Positions 24,797 through 32,423 of a stretch of DNA of 32,423 bases are shown here, one piece after another. Positions within the stretch are counted from its first letter, which is position 1. Each line of letters begins with the position of its first letter. Both the position numbers and the translations under genes were made by a program. The DNA lies in contig PKTZ01000209.1 in NCBI GenBank assembly GCA_002868925.1, forward strand, positions 1-32,423. The letters run 5' to 3'. Below the pieces are notes generated by a model. That model had not been told where the DNA came from, made no database searches, and saw only the letters and a list, made by a program, of their open reading frames with translations. Origin of the DNA: Desulfuromonas sp. (GTDB lineage Bacteria > Desulfobacterota > Desulfuromonadia > Desulfuromonadales > UBA2294).

Positions 24797-25774
24797 CTAC
24801 ACGGGGTAGCCGAGCTCCTCGAGAGGGAGGTTGAATTCATCGGCGATCCAGCGATTTCCTGACCGTGTCGCGTTACGTATATTCTTATCAAGAGACGGAG
24901 GCAGCGAAACCTTGGCAGGGGTTCCATCTCCGATATTTCGTCGGTACATCTGACGACGATATTTTTCCCCACCCATCATCATGAACAGGTTGCGCCAATA
25001 GGATTTCCCGATCTTCTGCATATATTTCAACTGCCCCTGGGATGTCCTTTTGTTTTTGTGAACAGATTTTGTCAACCGGACGCCCTCAGCAGGATCAACT
25101 CTTATAAATTCGCAGATCCGTTGATAATAGAGATCGGGGTCCTTTATCAGGTCTTCGAACAGAAACACCCCGACATTTTCTCTCCCCAAAAGCTCAACTG
25201 CGGTTTGAATGTTTTTCGCGTAGGCAAAAACACTTTCCAGCGAACCTTCTTCACTTTTTTGTCTATCAACTTTACGGCTGAACCACTCTTCTAAACCAAG
25301 ATATGAGGCATTCCCCATCCACTTGCGTTTTCTTTTTATAAAATTACCTTCAATGTTCTGCAGGTATTCGGAAGGAATTTGAGTTAAGGGATTTCGTAAA
25401 GCAATAATTAAACGGCAGGAACCAAATACAGCCTTGATTCTCTTTAGCCTCTTCTCGTGCCGCTTTGAACCGGCGTTCCCGAGGCTCTCCCAGGAGCAGA
25501 CCAGCTTTTTGGAAGGATCGACATCCTTGAGAAGATCCTGATGCAACGTCTTTTTCAAATCCGTCACATTCTGTTCTTTTGAAAAATCCCACAGCAATGC
25601 CTTGAAAAAACGATAATGCTCCTGAGTCAGGCAACCCTTCGTAATGTTGTTTTTAATATGCTTGCCGAAAAATTCAATTTCCGGATGCCCTGGGAAAAGC
25701 GATTCCTGAAGTGTTGTCGTACCGGTTTTGGGCAAACCGACATGAATCAATAGCTCCCTGTCTTCAAATTGCAT
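24797..25774 (-). CDS. Sulfotransferase-like protein 3 (subfamily A)
   Basis: A 325-residue sulfotransferase-like protein. PAPS loop: LIHVGLPKTGTTTLQESLF; 3'-phosphate motif: IIALRNPLTQIPSEYLQN. It shares CSWESLGN, ENVGVFLFEDLIKD, NKRTSQGQL and the ending SGNRWIADEFNLPLEELGYPV. The frame extends 18 nt upstream to 25792, but the ATG at 25774 has AGGAG at ideal spacing and is preferred. It is close in sequence to sulfotransferase 5, sharing IKRKRKWMG versus VKRNRHWMG blocks, which suggests recent duplication. Confidence 0.85.
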   Translation of the reverse strand: MQFEDRELLIHVGLPKTGTTTLQESLFPGHPEIEFFGKHIKNNITKGCLTQEHYRFFKALLWDFSKEQNVTDLKKTLHQDLLKDVDPSKKLVCSWESLGNAGSKRHEKRLKRIKAVFGSCRLIIALRNPLTQIPSEYLQNIEGNFIKRKRKWMGNASYLGLEEWFSRKVDRQKSEEGSLESVFAYAKNIQTAVELLGRENVGVFLFEDLIKDPDLYYQRICEFIRVDPAEGVRLTKSVHKNKRTSQGQLKYMQKIGKSYWRNLFMMMGGEKYRRQMYRRNIGDGTPAKVSLPPSLDKNIRNATRSGNRWIADEFNLPLEELGYPV

Positions 25775-25810
25775 ATACACTCCTGAAGTCAATCTGATCC
25801 ATTTTTTTGG

Positions 25811-26779
25811 TTAAATCGGGTATCCGTATCTTTCGAGGGGGAGGTCGAAGTTATCGGCAAGCCATCGATGTCCCTCCCCGACGGCGCTCTTGATCTCTTC
25901 CACCAAACCTTCCGGCAAAATCGTTTTTGCCGCCTCCCCCCCGGAGAATCTGTTGAAACTTCTCCTTCTCGACTTTTTCGGCAAGAGCCACGTGCCATAT
26001 CTCTTTAGCCAGGAGGAGTTTATTCCCTTCAAAAAATCGATCTGCGCTTCCTTGATTCTTTCATGGAGGTGGCTTTGACTGGTCAACTCAATTCCGATAC
26101 TCGTTTCAACAGCCATGAACTCGCAAATAGAACGGTAATATTCGGCAGGATTTTCCTTCAATTCCTCAAAAAGAAAAACGCCGACATTCTCTTCACCCAG
26201 CAGTTCGACGGAGGCACGAATACATTCCGGGTAATTAAGGAGTGGCGCGGCTTTCGGCCCGAACATTTTTCTCCGTTTGTACCAATCGTCAATGGACAGA
26301 TATGTGCTGGGCCCCATCCAGGGCTTTGCGCTTTTGATATAGTGCCCTTTCAGGTTCTGCAAATACTCAGATGGCAACATTTTCAGAGGATTTCGCAACG
26401 TGATCATTATACGGCAACGACCGAAAACAGCGACGGCCTTCTTGAGCATTTCAATATGCCTGTCCGTTGATAGTTGACCGAGTTCTTCCCAGGAAGCGAC
26501 GAGGTGCTGGCCCGGCTGAACATCGGGGAGGAGCTGGTCCCGTACGAGCCGTTCGACCTTGTCCTGGTCAACGGGCTTGTTGTAATTCCAGAGGATGTTT
26601 TCGAGGACCTGGTAAACGAGATCGTTACGACATTTTTGTTTCGACCTGTTTTCCTTATTGATGACCTTCCCCATATAATAGATCTGGGGATGCTGCAGAA
26701 ATAACGCACGCTGTATCGTGGTCGTACCCGTCTTCGGCAACCCGAGATGGAGGAGTATCCCTTTGCTTTCAGGGGTCAT
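25811..26779 (-). CDS. Sulfotransferase-like protein 2 (subfamily A)
   Basis: A 322-residue sulfotransferase-like protein. PAPS loop: LLHLGLPKTGTTTIQRALF; 3'-phosphate motif: IMITLRNPLKMLPSEYLQN, followed by IKSAKPWMGPSTYLSIDDWY. It has ENVGVFLFEELKEN and ends EGHRWLADNFDLPLERYGYPI. Its start overlaps the stop of sulfotransferase 1 by 4 nt (ATGA), so the two are translationally coupled. The C-terminal third is more basic than in its relatives (LPKKSRRRSFNRF), possibly for binding an anionic acceptor (inference). Confidence 0.85.
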   Translation of the reverse strand: MTPESKGILLHLGLPKTGTTTIQRALFLQHPQIYYMGKVINKENRSKQKCRNDLVYQVLENILWNYNKPVDQDKVERLVRDQLLPDVQPGQHLVASWEELGQLSTDRHIEMLKKAVAVFGRCRIMITLRNPLKMLPSEYLQNLKGHYIKSAKPWMGPSTYLSIDDWYKRRKMFGPKAAPLLNYPECIRASVELLGEENVGVFLFEELKENPAEYYRSICEFMAVETSIGIELTSQSHLHERIKEAQIDFLKGINSSWLKRYGTWLLPKKSRRRSFNRFSGGEAAKTILPEGLVEEIKSAVGEGHRWLADNFDLPLERYGYPI

Positions 26780-27774
26780 TCGCCCCCCCCTGAATTGTAA
26801 TACCCGTATTCCTTAAGCGGCAGTTCGAACAGCTCCTCGAGCCACAGGTCTCCGGGGTGAACAACGGCCCGGATCTTTTCCCGCCATTCCTTGGGGATCG
26901 GCGCCTTCGCAACTTTTTCACCGACAACGGGGATCCCTTTTTCAGACAATCCGAGCAACCGGTTTCGCATCCCCCTGCCGGCACATTTGAATATCAGGGA
27001 TTGCGCCGTTGACGACCGGAACTTCTTCAGCGTTTCAATTTGGTGCGTTGTCCACCTGCTGTTGTCTTTGCTCCCCTGCAGAAGGCGCAGACCTTCCTCC
27101 TCGTCAACACTCATTATCCGGCATATTTTTTTGAAGTAGCGTTCAGGGTCAGCAATGAGTTCTTCGAACAGCAGGACATGCACGTTATCCTTGCCGAACA
27201 GGTCGACATAAGCCTGGATGGTTTCCGCGTATTGCAGGTGCGGAAAAATTTCCCCCTCGTAATTTTCACGCAGCCAGTCATCGATACTCCGATAATAAGG
27301 TCTGTCGCTGAACTTAGAGGCCCGGTAAACATTGTCGCGTTTGAGCTGTTCGAAGTAAGCAGACTCGAGAAGTGCCATCGGTTTACGGATGGTCATGATG
27401 ATCTTTGCTTCAGCGAACACTTCTTTGAGATTTTTCGCCCTGAACCGTCGCTTGGAGAGGATGTCGGTCGAATAGGATTCCCAGGACCAGACCGGCAACA
27501 GGTTTTCCTCACCGGCCGGCTCGAGGATCTGGCGCAACTGTTCACGACATGCGGGGAGGTCGGCATAAAACACGTTGTCGTACGCGATTTGCTGCATCAA
27601 CTTTTGAACGGCTTTGTCCCGGCAGCAATCGAGTCGCAGGTATTTATTGTCGAAGTGGGGGCCGTCGAAACGGCCGAGGTAAAACACCTCGCTGTGATTG
27701 GCAAACAACCGCCACTGCAGTGTCGTCGTGGCGGTTTTAGGCATTCCGATATGGATGACAGGAACTCTGCTCAT
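26776..27774 (-). CDS. Sulfotransferase-like protein 1 (subfamily B)
   Basis: A 332-residue sulfotransferase-like protein. PAPS loop: VIHIGMPKTATTTLQWRLF; 3'-phosphate motif: IIMTIRKPMALLESAYFEQL. It has VWSWESYSTDILSKRR, DNVHVLLFEELIADP, KDNSRWTTHQIETLK and ends GDLWLEELFELPLKEYGYY. There is no signal peptide or membrane helix, so it is cytoplasmic, where PAPS is available. It starts 5 nt after the ABC transporter gene. It is the near twin of sulfotransferase 4 but lacks that protein's duplicated segment. Confidence 0.85.
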   Translation of the reverse strand: MSRVPVIHIGMPKTATTTLQWRLFANHSEVFYLGRFDGPHFDNKYLRLDCCRDKAVQKLMQQIAYDNVFYADLPACREQLRQILEPAGEENLLPVWSWESYSTDILSKRRFRAKNLKEVFAEAKIIMTIRKPMALLESAYFEQLKRDNVYRASKFSDRPYYRSIDDWLRENYEGEIFPHLQYAETIQAYVDLFGKDNVHVLLFEELIADPERYFKKICRIMSVDEEEGLRLLQGSKDNSRWTTHQIETLKKFRSSTAQSLIFKCAGRGMRNRLLGLSEKGIPVVGEKVAKAPIPKEWREKIRAVVHPGDLWLEELFELPLKEYGYYNSGGGE

Positions 27775-27779
27775 GAAGG

Positions 27780-29603
27780 CTAAACCCTGACCGATTCTTT
27801 TTGATGCTTGACCATGGCGGCATAGTAGCCATTGATCTTCATCAGTTGTTCATGGGTGCCATCCTCAACCAGCTGGCCTTCATCCAGCACGAGGATTCTG
27901 TCGGCTTCGTTGACCGTCGAAAAGCGGTGTGAAACAAACAGTACGGTTCTGTCCTTGGCATATTCCCTGATCGCCCGGAACATCGACGCCTCGGCATTCA
28001 TGTCGAGGTTTGAGGTCGGTTCGTCGAGAATCAGGATAGCGTCTTCGCGCGCCATGGCCCGGGCGACGGAGAGCAGCTGCCACTGTCCCCCCGACAAAGT
28101 CACTTCACCGAACATTTTGCCGAGGTGGGTATCAAAACCGTGTGGAAGTTTTTCGATAAAATTCAACAGGCCGACTTTGGCGGCAAGATCCTTGACGGTT
28201 TCCGGTTTGTCATGGAGTTCCTCCCAGTTGCCAAAAGCGATGTTTTCGTAGACGGTCGCTTCGAACTGGATCGGTTTTTGGAACACCATGGCGATGTGAT
28301 CGTGCAGCCAGCGCAATGAAAGATCCCTTGAATCGACCCCGTCGATTATGATTTTTCCCTGTTCGATATCGTAGAGGCGGGAGATCAGCTTGCTCAAGGT
28401 ACTCTTCCCGGCTCCGTTGTTGCCGACGATCGCGACTTTCTCACCCGGGGAGATCTTTAAAGACAGGTTACTGATAACCTGTTTGCTCGTCTCCGGATAA
28501 ACAAATGAGACATCCTCGAGGACAATTTCACCCCGGATCTTCCCGGGGGAAACCCCTCCTTCCAGTATCTGTCGGGGCTTTTCATCGAGAAATTCAATCA
28601 GGGGTACAATCAGGAAGGCGGCATCGGCCCCGGACGCCAATGAGTTTGAGACATTGGTCATGCTTCTCAATGTCCGCAAGGTCGCCATCATGAAAGCGAC
28701 CATAGCGCCCGCCTCCATGGCCCCCAGGCTGAATTGATAAGTCAGCCAGACAACACCCGATACCAGCACACATAGATAGAACAAGGCCGCGATGACAAGT
28801 CGAACGGATACTTTCTTCAGGATCTGGATCTTTTCCAGGATGATCGAACGTGAGTTTGTTTCGAAGCGTTCGATCAATTCCCCGGCCAGCCCCAGGATTT
28901 TTGCTGCCGAGGTACTTTCGGCATCGGTAAGAAGCGTAGTGAAGTACCTGGAAAGACGCTTTTTCTGGGTCGTTTTAATCTCGAGGTTATACTTTTCGAC
29001 AGCGCTTAAACTCCGGATAAAAAGAAGCGGGATCCCCGCGACAAAGAGCAACACTGCGAGTAAGGGTTGCAGATACGCCATCAACCCGAACAGGGAGACG
29101 ATCTGGACACATCCCGAAAGGCTTGAAAGTGCCGTCTGTGCCGGGCCGAATGCTCCGTTTCCACCGCCGCTGCTGCCAGCCCTGAAAAGCTTGTTGAGGG
29201 CGCTGCTTTGCTCAAAGAAAACCACGTCCATGTTAGCGGCGTGAGAATACAATTCCTTTTGCAGGCCAACGCTGGTTTCATCAGCCAGACGATAACGATT
29301 GAAGTTCCTTACCTCTGCCAAGATAAATTCCAAAGTCAGCAGAACAATAACAATTCCCAGCCAGCCGAGGAGCGTTTCGAAACCTCCGGGTTCCTGGGGG
29401 CCCATGTCCTTGAACTTGCCGACCAGGATTCCGATGGCTCCGGTTGCGGCCACAGGGATGACGGATTCGATGGCAAAACAACAAATAATGGTGACTAAAA
29501 GTTTGCGCGAAGTTTTCCAACAGAAGCTAAAAGACCAGAAAAATGCCTTTTTGAACTTGCTTAACGTTTCAGAATTGACTGTTAATTTTTTTTTCTTTTG
29601 CAT
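27780..29603 (-). CDS. ABC exporter half-transporter (MsbA-like permease-ATPase fusion)
   Basis: A 607-residue fusion of a six-helix membrane domain (about residues 30-330) and an ATPase domain. The ATPase has Walker A GNNGAGKST (about 394), a Q-loop FQKP, signature LSGGQ, Walker B ILILDEPTSNLD and the H-loop SHRFST. It should work as a homodimer exporting a lipid-linked or glycan substrate; the locus suggests a sulfated oligosaccharide-lipid (inference). It is the first gene of the operon. The ATG at 29603 lacks a recognisable ribosome-binding site. Glycine-rich GSSGGGNGAFG in the membrane domain is unusual. Confidence 0.92.
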   Translation of the reverse strand: MQKKKKLTVNSETLSKFKKAFFWSFSFCWKTSRKLLVTIICCFAIESVIPVAATGAIGILVGKFKDMGPQEPGGFETLLGWLGIVIVLLTLEFILAEVRNFNRYRLADETSVGLQKELYSHAANMDVVFFEQSSALNKLFRAGSSGGGNGAFGPAQTALSSLSGCVQIVSLFGLMAYLQPLLAVLLFVAGIPLLFIRSLSAVEKYNLEIKTTQKKRLSRYFTTLLTDAESTSAAKILGLAGELIERFETNSRSIILEKIQILKKVSVRLVIAALFYLCVLVSGVVWLTYQFSLGAMEAGAMVAFMMATLRTLRSMTNVSNSLASGADAAFLIVPLIEFLDEKPRQILEGGVSPGKIRGEIVLEDVSFVYPETSKQVISNLSLKISPGEKVAIVGNNGAGKSTLSKLISRLYDIEQGKIIIDGVDSRDLSLRWLHDHIAMVFQKPIQFEATVYENIAFGNWEELHDKPETVKDLAAKVGLLNFIEKLPHGFDTHLGKMFGEVTLSGGQWQLLSVARAMAREDAILILDEPTSNLDMNAEASMFRAIREYAKDRTVLFVSHRFSTVNEADRILVLDEGQLVEDGTHEQLMKINGYYAAMVKHQKESVRV

Positions 29604-30094
29604 AGTTTTTTTATTCGCACAAACTCAGTCGAGTGCTTTAAAAAAAGTTGGGGCGGCAACCATTTCTCTGGCTAGAAATTTTTATGGAATCAAGATTTGT
29701 CGGAAAGGGAATGAAACCAAGCTGGCTTTTAAGAGATTTGTTCCTAAACCCATCAATTTTTTCAGAAGCTGGTGCTTAATCGACCATTTTCAGTGCCGTA
29801 ACTGCCACCCCTCGCTAATATGTTGAAAATCTCGAGGAATGTAGCATATTGGGGGTCTCCATTGCACTTAAAATATTTGTCCATATTTCGAGAATCGACT
29901 ATTAAATCAGGGAGAGATCTGAATGGAAGCGGCTTTTCTGGCGTGCTAGTGCGCGTAAGCACACCCTACCAGAACGAAAACTGGGAAAACAATATACACG
30001 TTGTCCAAACCGACGTATCGCCTCCCATCAAAGGCTGCACACTGAAAGTAAAGAGGAACAGATAAAAGCCATCAGGGAAAAACGAATGGCTGAA
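29604..30094. other. Intergenic region upstream of the glycan operon
   Basis: This 491-bp AT-rich stretch has no gene I can support. Frames on both strands (66-81 codons) lack ribosome-binding sites and recognisable features. It must contain the promoter and any control sites for the minus-strand operon starting at 29603. I found no clear promoter hexamers. A small GTGCT/AGCAC hairpin near 29.95 kb has no T-tract. Confidence 0.55.
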
Positions 30095-31291
30095 CTACGC
30101 ACAGACCCGGTTCCGCCCAAGTTTTTTGGCTCTTTCGAGCCTCTTATTGGCCGCGGATAAAATACGATCTGCCTCTTTTATATCGGTAAGATTTTCGACC
30201 ACACCGAAGCTGGCCGTAATTTGAAGCTCACCCGGCTTCTGCTTGTTTTGGACCGGCTCTTCCGGCCGCTTGCGGGGACGGCCAGGTCGGCGCAGCAGAA
30301 AGGTTCTCGAAGCGATCGATGAGCGCAGCATATCCAGCGCCGGGAGAAGCAGGGAAGGCCTCTTGCCGGGGAAGACCATAGTAAATGTCTTGCCTTCATT
30401 GCGAAACAGCCTGCCGCCGTAATGAAACTTGTAAAAACGGTTGGCCATCATCCGCAAGACCTGATCTCCAACCTTGCGCCCGTGAACAGAATTGATCTCC
30501 TGCAGATTATCAACTTCGGCAACGACCAGGGTATAACTCGAGCTGAGTTTTCCCAGGTATTCGTATAGCGCTTTTTTACCGGGCAGCCCGGTCACCTCAT
30601 CGCTGTAAGAGACGAAATGGCGTGCTGTCAAAGTTCCCAGGGTCGAAGCAAGGGCAGCACCAGTGAACCAGAAAGCGGCTTCCTCCGGCCGTACCAGCGC
30701 TAACGCCATGGCGATGTAAGACCAACACAGTGTTCCCTCAAAGGTCGAAGGTTTGATAACGGCGCGCCAGACAACAGCCATTCCGCACAACAACATGGCC
30801 ACCCAACCGGCCTGGGTCAGCACATCGGGAATCGCCCACGGCAAAGCCAACCACTCTCTTGACAGAACCGACACTGTTTCCGTCATATACGTGCGCCCGA
30901 GCCAGATCAGCCCCGCTACCTCGGCTGCCATCGTAGCGATGAAGAGAGGAGCGACGATGCTGGCCAGGCTCCGCTGCTCCTTCATCCGCGCAATCCAGGC
31001 AAAGTTGAAGGGAAGTGCGATGCTGGAAACCAGCAGGACAAACAGGGTCGGCTCACCGGCCGGCATGAATTGCACCGCCCCGGCAAAAGACATGAACAAC
31101 AGCAGCAGAAACACCAGGCGCGCCCGGCGGTAATGAATCCCGCAGTATATCCCGACGACAAAGACAAACAGGCCGACAGCCTGCCAGAGCGGAGTCAACG
31201 TCGCCGTCTCAGGTGCACCGAAACTCAGGGCAAATATTGCCAGGAACACCGCGCCGCCGGGGTACAGGTACATCCAGAAAAAACGTTTCAT
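30095..31291 (-). CDS. Membrane protein with degenerate GGDEF domain
   Basis: A 398-residue protein. About residues 1-225 contain roughly eight membrane helices. The C-terminal part is a GGDEF domain, starting DEVTGLPGKKALYEYL. The signature that reads YRYGGEEFTILF in active relatives reads FRNEGKTFTMVF here, so the catalytic GGEEF is EGKTF. Cyclase activity is unlikely; it may bind GTP or c-di-GMP, or be a scaffold (inference). An Arg/Pro/Lys-rich insert (RRPGRPRKRPEE) precedes ITASFGVVENL. The ribosome-binding site GAGGAGG lies just before the ATG at 31291. Confidence 0.88.
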   Translation of the reverse strand: MKRFFWMYLYPGGAVFLAIFALSFGAPETATLTPLWQAVGLFVFVVGIYCGIHYRRARLVFLLLLFMSFAGAVQFMPAGEPTLFVLLVSSIALPFNFAWIARMKEQRSLASIVAPLFIATMAAEVAGLIWLGRTYMTETVSVLSREWLALPWAIPDVLTQAGWVAMLLCGMAVVWRAVIKPSTFEGTLCWSYIAMALALVRPEEAAFWFTGAALASTLGTLTARHFVSYSDEVTGLPGKKALYEYLGKLSSSYTLVVAEVDNLQEINSVHGRKVGDQVLRMMANRFYKFHYGGRLFRNEGKTFTMVFPGKRPSLLLPALDMLRSSIASRTFLLRRPGRPRKRPEEPVQNKQKPGELQITASFGVVENLTDIKEADRILSAANKRLERAKKLGRNRVCA

Positions 31292-31502
31292 GGAGCCTCC
31301 TCTCTGCCCGAATATCCGGAGGGCTCAGATCCTACGAACTTCTATCCTAGCGTTATGTCAAAAGAATTTTGTTAACTTCTGAAATCTCTTTTTGTCTTCT
31401 TTTAATTTTTTCACAAAATCGACCATTTGCAAGCAAATCCATATAAATTTATGCGCAAAATTAGACACATACCCATTTTTCAGGCTCAACCCTCCAACAA
31501 AC

Positions 31503-31531
31503 AAAAGGGACCGCTCGAAGCGGCCCCTTTT
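31503..31531 (-). terminator. Intrinsic terminator of the FN3 protein gene
   Basis: AAAAGGG-A-CCGCT (31503-31515) and AGCGG-C-CCCTTTT (31519-31531) form a stem with one mismatch and a 3-nt loop. Read on the minus strand it ends in TTTTGTTTGTT, about 25 nt after the stop of the FN3 gene. Confidence 0.82.
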
Positions 31532-31554
31532 ATCGTTAATTTTTCAGAAAATAA

Positions 31555-32423
31555 TTACTGAAGCGTAAAGTCGGTCGACAGACTGTTGCCATCCCAGTTG
31601 TAGCCATCGAGGACGACATTGGACACACTTGCACTGTAATTCCCGGTTGGTGTCCCGCCGACACCTCGCTTGTTCGGCGTCGACGTCTTCCATGTCGCCT
31701 CGGCATAGCCGTCGGCATCACTCGGCCCGGTAGTGAGAGACAGGCTCTGAGGCCCGCTGATTGCAAAGTCAGCTACCGCGTTAGACAGCGGCAGACCAGT
31801 AGCCTGGTCGACCATTCGAACCCGGATGACGATACTGTCACCAGCGGAGAACGTCGTAGCAACGACCCATACCGTTGTCGAGTTCTTCCCTTTACCGCTC
31901 TTGACGTAACTCCCGGTCTCGAGTGAAGTCGCCGAGATTACAGCCTGTCCCTGGGCATTCGGAACAGCACAGAGGATATTGCTGAAACCGGACTCGCAAC
32001 CGGCATACAGAGTCGTGACCTTGTAGCAGACCTCCGAGCCGTTGGTCAGTCCGGTGTCGGTGTAGATCGTCGACTTGCCGACTTCGGCAACCAATTGCGA
32101 CTTTCCGGCCTGGTCGTAATAGATACGGTAGCCGGTCACCTGCGGGTCGTTACTGTGCTCGTCGCTCCAGGTAATGGTCACTTCACCGTTACCCGGCGTA
32201 GTCGAAACCAATACCGGAACCGGCGGGGTGCAGGAAGATGGAGGCGAACCCCAGGTGGCGCCGGTCATGGCAACCGGCACGATGCCGGCCACGGCGACGC
32301 CGCTGCCGTCAAGGCCGTGATTGTGGAACCAGAGGTCCCATATAGTGTCGCCCCATGCCTTGAGCTTGGCAAAAAACGGATCGCTCTGGATAATGTAGGT
32401 TTCGTTCCCTCCGGCCGGGTTGA
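31555..32423 (-). CDS. Fibronectin type III surface protein, N-terminus beyond window
   Basis: The frame is open from the right window edge to the stop at 31555, giving 289 residues of the C-terminal part. An internal GTG at 32292 is not a real start, because conserved-looking sequence (ETYIIQSDPFFAKLKAWGD) continues upstream. About residues 65-160 form a fibronectin type III domain (VTITWSDEH, TGYRIYYD, YKVTTLYAGCESGFSN). The last 130 residues look like a further Ig-like domain (DSIVIRVRMVDQATGLPLSNAVADF, then DADGYAEATW). Such domains are usual in large extracellular or adhesion proteins; the specific role is unknown. A terminator follows. Confidence 0.8.
   Translation of the reverse strand, partial: NPAGGNETYIIQSDPFFAKLKAWGDTIWDLWFHNHGLDGSGVAVAGIVPVAMTGATWGSPPSSCTPPVPVLVSTTPGNGEVTITWSDEHSNDPQVTGYRIYYDQAGKSQLVAEVGKSTIYTDTGLTNGSEVCYKVTTLYAGCESGFSNILCAVPNAQGQAVISATSLETGSYVKSGKGKNSTTVWVVATTFSAGDSIVIRVRMVDQATGLPLSNAVADFAISGPQSLSLTTGPSDADGYAEATWKTSTPNKRGVGGTPTGNYSASVSNVVLDGYNWDGNSLSTDFTLQ

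Noticed and set aside
29820-30065. 81-codon plus-strand frame and 66-codon minus-strand frame in the gap upstream of the ABC exporter
   Set aside because: Neither has a ribosome-binding site or recognisable protein features. They overlap each other and sit where the operon promoter region should be.

Overview
The window looks like a chromosomal segment of a deltaproteobacterium of the Desulfuromonadales/Geobacterales type. This is inferred from the GC-rich housekeeping block (rsfS-rlmH-dksA/TraR-like-lapAB fusion-gpmI), the c-di-GMP-I (GEMM) riboswitch, the small Cys-rich proteins and the multi-PAS kinase. No rRNA or other taxonomic marker was available, so the assignment is tentative.

Layout. 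(1) 1-11.9 kb: compact plus-strand housekeeping genes: rsfS (5'-truncated by the window), rlmH, a DksA/TraR zinc-finger protein, a LapA-LapB fusion, gpmI, a ComF-type phosphoribosyltransferase, a soluble PAS-PAS histidine kinase, an endonuclease III-like glycosylase, nhaA, ileS and lspA, ending in tRNA-Pro(CGG) and its terminator. (2) 12.0-17.1 kb: a gene-poor, AT-richer accessory strip. The 3' end of tRNA-Pro plus its terminator recurs in decayed form at about 14.8 kb and again at about 17.07 kb, so the strip reads as two successive small islands at the tRNA end. Island A carries a stand-alone receiver protein flanked by 49-bp direct repeats, a c-di-GMP-I riboswitch with an intrinsic terminator ahead of a tiny Cys-rich protein gene, and an exported protein. 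Island B carries a nitrilase, a GFA-family zinc protein and a two-zinc-ribbon protein. (3) 17.2-29.6 kb: a small secreted protein, then a surface-glycan locus. On the plus strand it has an MBOAT O-acyltransferase and an SGNH-type protein. Converging on them is a minus-strand operon: an ABC exporter half-transporter, five consecutive sulfotransferase-like genes of two alternating subfamilies, and two GT4 glycosyltransferases. (4) 29.6-32.4 kb: a non-coding gap, a membrane protein with a degenerate GGDEF domain, and the 3' part of a large fibronectin type III surface protein that runs off the right edge.

The most interesting system is the glycan locus. Two glycosyltransferases, five sulfotransferase-like enzymes with both PAPS-binding motifs visible, an O-acyltransferase pair and one exporter suggest a heavily sulfated and acylated surface glycan or glycolipid. 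The degenerate GGDEF protein and the c-di-GMP riboswitch also place c-di-GMP signalling in the neighbourhood, although nothing in the sequence ties it directly to the glycan genes.
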